The notes under the pieces are model-generated. The model saw nothing but the letters and a program-made list of their open reading frames with translations. It did no database searches and was not told where the DNA came from. From positions 1 through 9,505 of the forward strand of contig DAOOPA010000035.1 of the NCBI GenBank assembly GCA_035388025.1: a stretch of DNA of 9,505 bases. The letters run 5' to 3'. This document shows positions 5,391 through 9,505 of this stretch, piece after piece; the first letter of the stretch is position 1, and every line of letters begins with the position of its first letter. This stretch comes from JAAZMX01 sp035388025 (GTDB taxonomy: Bacteria; Patescibacteriota; Patescibacteriia; UBA2196; GWA2-42-15). The position numbers were made by a program, and so were the translations under genes.

Positions 5391-7430
5391 ATGCTCAAAA
5401 AATTTTTCTCTCCCTCCTCCATCGCCATCATCGGCGCTTCCACCAAGCCGGAAAAAATCGGCGGTATTCTAATCAATAACCTCTTAACCGGCGGTTATCG
5501 AGGTAAGATTTATCCGGTCAACCCGAAATACACGCAAATCAAAGATTTGCCCTGTTATCCTTCCATCAAAGATTTGAACCAGTCGGTTGATCTTTGTTTG
5601 ATTGCCACCCCTGCGTCGACCGTACCCGATCTTCTTATTGCCTGTGCCACCCTGAAAAACCCGATTAAAAATTTTATTATCATTTCCGCTGGCTTTTCCG
5701 AGTCTGGCCCCGAAGGTAAAAAATTAGAACAACAAATCTCTGATTTAGCCCAAAAATACAACTTAAAAATTCTCGGCCCCAACTGCCTCGGCCTGATTAA
5801 TACCCGCAACCGTCTTAACGCTTCTTTTGCCCCCAACAATTTTCTTTCCGGTTCCATTGGTCTGATTTCCCAATCAGGCGCTTTTGCCGCCGCCTTGATC
5901 GATCTGGGCAAAAAAGAAAATCTCGGTTTCTCTTCCATAGTTACCATTGGTAATAAAACCATATTAGACGAAACAGACTTTCTAGCCCATTTTATCACCG
6001 ACAAAAACACCAACGTTATTGGTCTCTATCTTGAAAACATCAAACACAGCTATGAGTTTCTTACTACCCTCAAAAAAATCAGCCCCCAAAAACCGGTTAT
6101 TGTCATCAAGGCTGGGGCCACTCCCAAAACCCAAGCGGCCATTACTTCGCACACTGGCGCTATGGCTGGCGACGAGGCGGTAGCCGAAGCTCTCATCGCC
6201 GATTGTGGCGGTATAGTCGCTCATAGCCTGAGTGAATTTCTCGGCTATCTCAAAATATTTTCTTATTTTAAAATACCAGCCAATAATACCGTCGCTCTTA
6301 TCACCAATGCCGGCGGGCCGGGCATTATCGCCGCTGATTTGGTCGCCAAAAGCGACACGCTGAATCTCTATGAATTTTCCGCCACGGAAAAATTTAATCT
6401 CCAAAAACAATTACCCGAGGCCAGTTCTTTTCACAATCCCTTGGATTTACGGGGCGACGCCGATCATACTCGCTACGAAACTGCCATCAAAACATTGGCC
6501 AAAAACAAAAAAATCGGTTCACTTATCATCCTCGCCACCGCCCAAGTCCAAACCAATCCGCCAGCCATCTGGCAAGCGATCGTCGCCGCTCAAAAATATT
6601 GTCCCTTTCCCGTCGTGCCAGTTATCATGAGCGAGAGCGTCTCCCAATCTCTCACCCCCAATATTCACTTATCCAATTTTGATGATCCTCTTTATGCCGT
6701 CCAGGCCCTGGAAAAATCTTGGCTCTGGCGTCATAAAAAATATCAGCGCTACACGCCCGTCAAAATTTCCCCGGCCCGTCAAAGAAAAAATAATCAGTAT
6801 CTGGCTGAAATAAAAAAACGCCAACGTAGCATTTTGCTTTTCAGCGAAGCAGAAAATCTGACCGCCACCTACGGCTTGAATATCTTGCCAGCCCCACGCC
6901 TGAATACCCTGGATCTTGCCACGGTGGTTTACCCCGCGGTTTTGAAAATAGACAGCGATCAAATCCTGCACAAAAATAAAGCCGGCGGCCTCAGCCTCAA
7001 TCTTCAAAATGAAAAACAACTTTTGTCCGCCGTCCAAACACTGCGAGCCAAATTTCCCCAAACCGACCTGGTTGTGCAAAAACAAACCACACCCGGCCTG
7101 GAGTTGATCATCGGGCTCAAATATGATAATAATTTTGGTCCGGTCGTCATGCTCGCCCTCGGCGGCATTGCCACGGAAATCTTTAATGTCAAAATATTTT
7201 TCTCGCCCTTAAAAGAAGCCGGCTATTACCAGGAAAAAATTCAGGATTCAGTGCTCGGCCGCCTGCTCGCCAAACAAAAAATAAACCTCATAAGCGTGGT
7301 TGAAAATATCCAGCGTGTCGCCACCCTAGCCGTTGAAAACCCGGATATCAAAGAATTGGATCTCAATCCCATCATCTTTTATCCTGACCAGACACCGGTG
7401 GTCGTGGATATCAAAATTGTTTTGAAATAG
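5391..7430 (+). CDS. ADP-forming acyl-CoA (acetyl-CoA) synthetase, fused alpha-beta
   Basis: Converts an acyl-CoA, typically acetyl-CoA, plus ADP and phosphate to the acid, CoA and ATP: substrate-level phosphorylation in the cytoplasm. The 679-aa chain has a CoA-binding Rossmann domain (SIAIIGASTKPEKIGG, 10-25; YPVNPKY, 41-47) and succinyl-CoA-ligase-like domains (LGPNCLGLIN, 128-137; GLISQSGAFAAALIDLG, 157-173). SHTGAMAG carries His254, the expected phospho-histidine; NAGGPGIIAAD is at 306-316. The C-terminal ATP-grasp domain (about 485-679) has LKIDSDQILHKNKAGGL with the second conserved His527, ALGGIATEIF and ELDLNPIIFYPD. Both halves are in one polypeptide. The ATG is chosen because the family's N-terminus starts right there. 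Substrate specificity cannot be read from sequence; acetate is the family's commonest product. The gene stands alone with its own promoter and terminator. Confidence 0.93.
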   Translation: MLKKFFSPSSIAIIGASTKPEKIGGILINNLLTGGYRGKIYPVNPKYTQIKDLPCYPSIKDLNQSVDLCLIATPASTVPDLLIACATLKNPIKNFIIISAGFSESGPEGKKLEQQISDLAQKYNLKILGPNCLGLINTRNRLNASFAPNNFLSGSIGLISQSGAFAAALIDLGKKENLGFSSIVTIGNKTILDETDFLAHFITDKNTNVIGLYLENIKHSYEFLTTLKKISPQKPVIVIKAGATPKTQAAITSHTGAMAGDEAVAEALIADCGGIVAHSLSEFLGYLKIFSYFKIPANNTVALITNAGGPGIIAADLVAKSDTLNLYEFSATEKFNLQKQLPEASSFHNPLDLRGDADHTRYETAIKTLAKNKKIGSLIILATAQVQTNPPAIWQAIVAAQKYCPFPVVPVIMSESVSQSLTPNIHLSNFDDPLYAVQALEKSWLWRHKKYQRYTPVKISPARQRKNNQYLAEIKKRQRSILLFSEAENLTATYGLNILPAPRLNTLDLATVVYPAVLKIDSDQILHKNKAGGLSLNLQNEKQLLSAVQTLRAKFPQTDLVVQKQTTPGLELIIGLKYDNNFGPVVMLALGGIATEIFNVKIFFSPLKEAGYYQEKIQDSVLGRLLAKQKINLISVVENIQRVATLAVENPDIKELDLNPIIFYPDQTPVVVDIKIVLK

Positions 7431-7440
7431 ATTACTGTCA

Positions 7441-7470
7441 AAAAAATACCTCACTCAAGGGGTATTTTTT
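7441..7470 (+). terminator. Intrinsic terminator of the acyl-CoA synthetase gene
   Basis: AAAAAATACC (7441-7450) pairs fully with GGTATTTTTT (7461-7470). Inner T-G and C-G pairs lengthen the stem to 12 bp around a 6-nt loop. It begins 10 nt after the stop and ends in T6. The A-run on the other side lets it work in both directions, which suits the convergent genes. Confidence 0.85.
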
Positions 7471-7516
7471 AATTGAAAATTCAAATATCAAAAATAAAAA
7501 TGACAATTCAAAATTT

Positions 7517-7560
7517 AAAAAAATCATCCCGCACTAGCAGGATACCACAATTTTGATTTT
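7517..7560 (-). terminator. 3'-end hairpin element and terminator of the mnmA-PAP2 operon (copy 2)
   Basis: On the minus strand ATCCTGC-TAGT-GCGGGAT (7526-7543) forms a 7-bp stem with one G-U pair, followed by GA and seven T (7517-7523). This is a good intrinsic terminator 31 nt after the stop at 7574. Stem position and both flanks match copy 1 at 2898-2940. AT-rich arms at 7487-7500 and 7558-7571 are exact 14-bp inverted repeats around it. Confidence 0.75.
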
Positions 7561-7573
7561 TTATTTTTGATTT

Positions 7574-8164
7574 TTAAAATATCCGCCACATCCCCCACCC
7601 TGCCACCGCCAAAGCCGTCCCTAAAATCAACTGTCCCCAAGTGTGCTTTTTCTGAGCCCAGCGCGACCACCATACCACTGGCACAAAAATCAGTAGCCAC
7701 CAATATTGCCACTCACAAAATTCGTTAATCAAAAGTGCCGCTACGCTATAGGCCAACGCGTGTCCGCTGACTTTATAACGAAAATTAATAATAAGCATCA
7801 TGATACCCAAAATCACCGCCACCAAAAGTATCTTGGTAATGATTTTCGGCCCGCCCAAGCTCCAAGTGAATATCATACCCAAAGCCCAATAAAAAATCAC
7901 CACCAAAAGATAGGGTGTCCGTTCTTCCCGCTTGGTAAAATCAATATCTTTTATTTTGCCTTTTTTAAAGCCCAACCACAAAGAATACAAAGGCAGTCCA
8001 ATCAAAAAAACCAGCAATTCCACAGACCAAAAAAATCGGTCATAGCCGTCAAGCCGCCGCGAAGTGATCACCACCACGCCCAAAATCGTGAGCCACAATA
8101 GAGGTTCAAATAACCGTGAAACAACAAAAGCCGCTTTATTTTTTTCTTCCTTGTGCCAAAACAT
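7574..8164 (-). CDS. PAP2-like membrane phosphatase family protein (degenerate motif 3)
   Basis: A 196-aa integral membrane protein with about six hydrophobic segments (near 19-35, 46-66, 85-103, 108-128, 136-167, 178-193). Three PAP2 phosphatase motif regions can be recognised: KREERTP (78-84) for KX6RP, SGHA (133-136) for PSGH, and SRWAQKKHTWGQ (167-178) for SRX5HX3D. The usual final Asp is Gln178 and the Pro of PSGH is Val, so activity is uncertain. Members remove phosphate from phosphatidate, undecaprenyl diphosphate or related lipids at the membrane; no substrate can be named. The ATG at 8164 overlaps the mnmA 3' end by 29 bp, implying translational coupling. A TTG five codons upstream is possible but less likely. 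The first residues (MFWHKEEKNK) are polar and charged, so no cleaved signal peptide is expected. Confidence 0.7.
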   Translation of the reverse strand: MFWHKEEKNKAAFVVSRLFEPLLWLTILGVVVITSRRLDGYDRFFWSVELLVFLIGLPLYSLWLGFKKGKIKDIDFTKREERTPYLLVVIFYWALGMIFTWSLGGPKIITKILLVAVILGIMMLIINFRYKVSGHALAYSVAALLINEFCEWQYWWLLIFVPVVWWSRWAQKKHTWGQLILGTALAVAGWGMWRIF

Positions 8165-9299
8165 TTTTTGGTTCTTCAATTATCCCGCCGCCAAGACAAT
8201 ACTTGTCATCATAAAACACCGCATACTGCCCAGCCGCAATGCCCCGATCCGGCTGATTTAATTTTACCACAAATTTCCCTTTTCCTTTAAAATCAAGCCG
8301 ACAGCCATAAAAATTTTCTCCATGCCTAATTTTTACTTTTAATTTTTCCTTTTCCGGTCGCTCTCCTTTAATCCAATGCAACTGGCCAACTGTAAATTCA
8401 TCTCGGGGCTGGACAACTATTTCCTCCTCGCGTCCAATATAAATAATATTCTTTTTTGTATCTTTTTTGACCACGTACCATGGTCCGCCGGACAACTTGA
8501 TATCTTTTCTTTGTCCGATGGTGTAATACCAAAAACCGTCATGTCGCCCCATCTTCTCTCCAGTTTTTATATTAATAATCTCGCCCTGTTTTTTCCCCAA
8601 ATGCGCCTCCAAAAAATCCCGATATTTTATTTTGCCCAAGAAACAAATCCCTTGGCTGTCTTTCCGGTCTTTGTTTGGCAGTTTGTATTTACGCGCCAAC
8701 TTCCTCACCTGTTCTTTGGTATATTGTCCGATTGGAAATAATGCTCTCCCCAATTGCTTCTGGTTCAACCGTGCCAAAAAATATGTCTGATCTTTGATTT
8801 TGTCTGGTGATCTCTTTAAATAATAAACCTTATTCTCCCATCCTACTCGAGTTTGAGTTTCCCAGTGGGAAACTAAACGGGGGGCCCGAGCTTGCCAAGG
8901 GACAGGGTGGTGTTCCTCTACCTCGGCATAATGCCCCGTCGCCACCTTATCAAACTCCTTGCCAATATAATCATAAAATACCCCGAACTTGATAAATTGA
9001 TTACACAAAATATCCGGGTTCGGTGTGCGACCGGCTTTTACTTCCCTGATCGCCTCAGCCACCACGCGCGCCCAATATTCTTTTTGCAAGGGCACGATCT
9101 CCAAAGGTACTTTTGCCTGCTTACAAACTTTTTCCAAATATCCCAAATCTTCTTCCCACGGGCATTTGCCGAGGAAAGAATATTTATCCTCCATCCAAAT
9201 TTTGATATAAAACGCCGTCAGCTCGTGGCCTTGATCCTTGAGTAATCTCAAAGCCACCGAGCTGTCCACGCCGCCTGACGCCAGTACTGCTATTTTCAT
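8136..9299 (-). CDS. mnmA: tRNA-specific 2-thiouridylase MnmA
   Basis: Adds sulfur to C2 of the wobble uridine (U34) of tRNAs for Lys, Glu and Gln, using ATP. The 387-aa protein starts MKIAVLASGGVDSS, with the PP-loop at 8-14. The catalytic cysteines are Cys99 in NPDILCNQFIKFG and Cys219 in DSQGICFLG; ATGHY is at 120-124, and YYTIGQRK, PWYVV and GQYAVFYDDKYCLGGGII mark the C-terminal half. The frame is open 26 codons further upstream, to a GTG at 9377, but that part runs through a palindromic repeat, and the family's N-terminus begins at the chosen ATG. Residues about 130-155 are extra relative to E. coli MnmA (separate entry). No Shine-Dalgarno sequence is seen. It overlaps the downstream PAP2-like gene, forming a two-gene operon with no obvious functional link. 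Confidence 0.95.
   Translation of the reverse strand: MKIAVLASGGVDSSVALRLLKDQGHELTAFYIKIWMEDKYSFLGKCPWEEDLGYLEKVCKQAKVPLEIVPLQKEYWARVVAEAIREVKAGRTPNPDILCNQFIKFGVFYDYIGKEFDKVATGHYAEVEEHHPVPWQARAPRLVSHWETQTRVGWENKVYYLKRSPDKIKDQTYFLARLNQKQLGRALFPIGQYTKEQVRKLARKYKLPNKDRKDSQGICFLGKIKYRDFLEAHLGKKQGEIINIKTGEKMGRHDGFWYYTIGQRKDIKLSGGPWYVVKKDTKKNIIYIGREEEIVVQPRDEFTVGQLHWIKGERPEKEKLKVKIRHGENFYGCRLDFKGKGKFVVKLNQPDRGIAAGQYAVFYDDKYCLGGGIIEEPKNVLAQGRKK
8835..8912 (-). repeat. In-frame palindromic insertion inside mnmA (about 26 codons)
   Basis: Between ATGHYAEVEE and NKVYYLKRS, where E. coli MnmA (as remembered) has only a short turn, the gene carries about 26 extra codons (HHPVPWQARAPRLV...VGWE). The DNA is centred on the perfect inverted repeat AGTTTCCCACTGGGAAACT (8856-8874). 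Further arms are GTTT/AAAC (8851-8854 and 8875-8878) and CTCG/CGAG (8846-8849 and 8887-8890). It is more GC-rich than the gene around it, includes a run of G and C (8879-8887), and has no stop in the mnmA frame. The boundaries are approximate. Confidence 0.65.
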
Positions 9300-9314
9300 A
9301 TTTCTAAAAATTTT

Positions 9315-9358
9315 ATCTTGAGGACCCCGCATGAGTTCTGCGAGGGACGAAAGATCCC
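9315..9358 (-). repeat. Palindromic element just upstream of mnmA
   Basis: Outer arms ATCTT (9315-9319) and AAGAT (9351-9355) enclose an inner hairpin, CCCCGCA (9325-9331) with TGCGAGGG (9339-9346, one bulge), loop TGAGTTC. It lies 16 bp before the mnmA ATG, probably in the leader if the promoter at 9417-9445 is used. It differs in sequence from the palindromes inside alaS and mnmA. It looks like a dispersed GC-rich repeat unit. Confidence 0.6.
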
Positions 9359-9416
9359 GTCTAAAAACCACCAGCACCTCGCACCAAACCCCAAAATAAA
9401 CTGGGCTAATATTTTA

Positions 9417-9445
9417 ATCTTAACCCAAATGACTTAATTTAACAA
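9417..9445 (-). promoter_or_regulatory. Candidate mnmA operon promoter
   Basis: On the minus strand TTGTTA (-35, 9440-9445), 17 bp, then TAAGAT (-10, 9417-9422). The predicted start is near 9410, giving a leader of about 110 nt that would include the palindromic element. A TAAAAT nearer the gene (9310-9315) lacks a -35 box. The spacer 9300-9505 shows no gene. Confidence 0.45.
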
Positions 9446-9458
9446 ATAAAAATGGTGC

Positions 9459-9475
9459 TTGTCTAGAACAGACAA
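9459..9475. repeat. Short inverted repeat upstream of the mnmA promoter
   Basis: TTGTCT-AGAAC-AGACAA has perfect 6-bp arms and a 5-bp centre. It lies 13 bp beyond the candidate -35 box, a position suited to an activator or repressor site, but it could be chance in AT-rich DNA. Confidence 0.3.
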
Positions 9476-9505
9476 ATAATTAGTAATATTTTTTGATAAT
9501 TTTTT

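Noticed and set aside
8165..8179. TTG start five codons upstream for the PAP2-like gene
   Set aside because: An ATG follows at 8164, there is no better ribosome-binding site for the TTG, and no family feature lies in the extra residues.
9300..9377. N-terminal extension of MnmA starting at a GTG at 9377
   Set aside because: The extension is translated palindromic repeat. The family's N-terminus (MKIAVLASGGVDSS) starts at the ATG at 9299. Left open only as a point in the findings.
9459..9475. Inverted repeat as a LexA-type SOS box
   Set aside because: TTGTCT-N5-AGACAA does not match a known SOS box well and the downstream gene is not a DNA-damage gene; kept only as a low-confidence repeat.

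Overview
The window looks like a piece of a Patescibacteria (Candidate Phyla Radiation) chromosome, probably of the Parcubacteria type. This is inferred from gene content and style and not proven. The supporting signs are an alanyl-tRNA synthetase that stops after its editing domain, a fused ADP-forming acyl-CoA synthetase, start sites mostly without Shine-Dalgarno sequences, AT-rich spacers, and many small palindromic or tandem repeats between and inside genes. The standard bacterial code fits every gene.

Layout. Positions 1-712 (minus) hold the N-terminal 237 codons of a secreted FG-GAP/VCBS-repeat protein that runs off the left edge. It has the best promoter and the only strong Shine-Dalgarno sequence in the window. 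A 279-bp spacer (713-991) carries that promoter, hairpins and three kinds of repeat. Next come three minus-strand housekeeping genes: alaS (992-2848), an RNase HI gene (2940-3350) and recJ (3414-5123/5132). A divergent spacer (5133-5390) with a large imperfect inverted repeat separates recJ from a plus-strand ADP-forming acyl-CoA synthetase (5391-7430). That gene ends in a clear intrinsic terminator (7441-7470) and converges with a minus-strand pair, a PAP2-like membrane protein (7574-8164) and mnmA (8136-9299), which overlap by 29 bp. The last 206 bp hold a palindromic element and a candidate mnmA promoter; no gene is seen there.

Functions. alaS and mnmA serve translation (tRNA charging and U34 thiolation). 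RNase HI and RecJ serve nucleic-acid maintenance. The acyl-CoA synthetase can make ATP from acetyl-CoA, as expected in a fermenter. The PAP2 protein suggests lipid or isoprenoid phosphate chemistry at the membrane. No tRNA, rRNA, CRISPR array, transposase or phage gene was seen.

The most interesting part is the repeat layer. (a) alaS and mnmA each contain an extra stretch of about 26 codons centred on a compact perfect inverted repeat and kept in frame, like the palindromic elements known inside Rickettsia genes. (b) Two degenerate arrays of an 8-bp unit (TAGGNNNG) sit exactly over the stop codons of alaS and recJ and correspond unit for unit. (c) Two copies of a hairpin element with different but pairing-compatible stems follow the RNase HI and PAP2 genes. 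(d) The alaS and recJ promoters place the transcription start on or next to an ATG, suggesting leaderless mRNAs.
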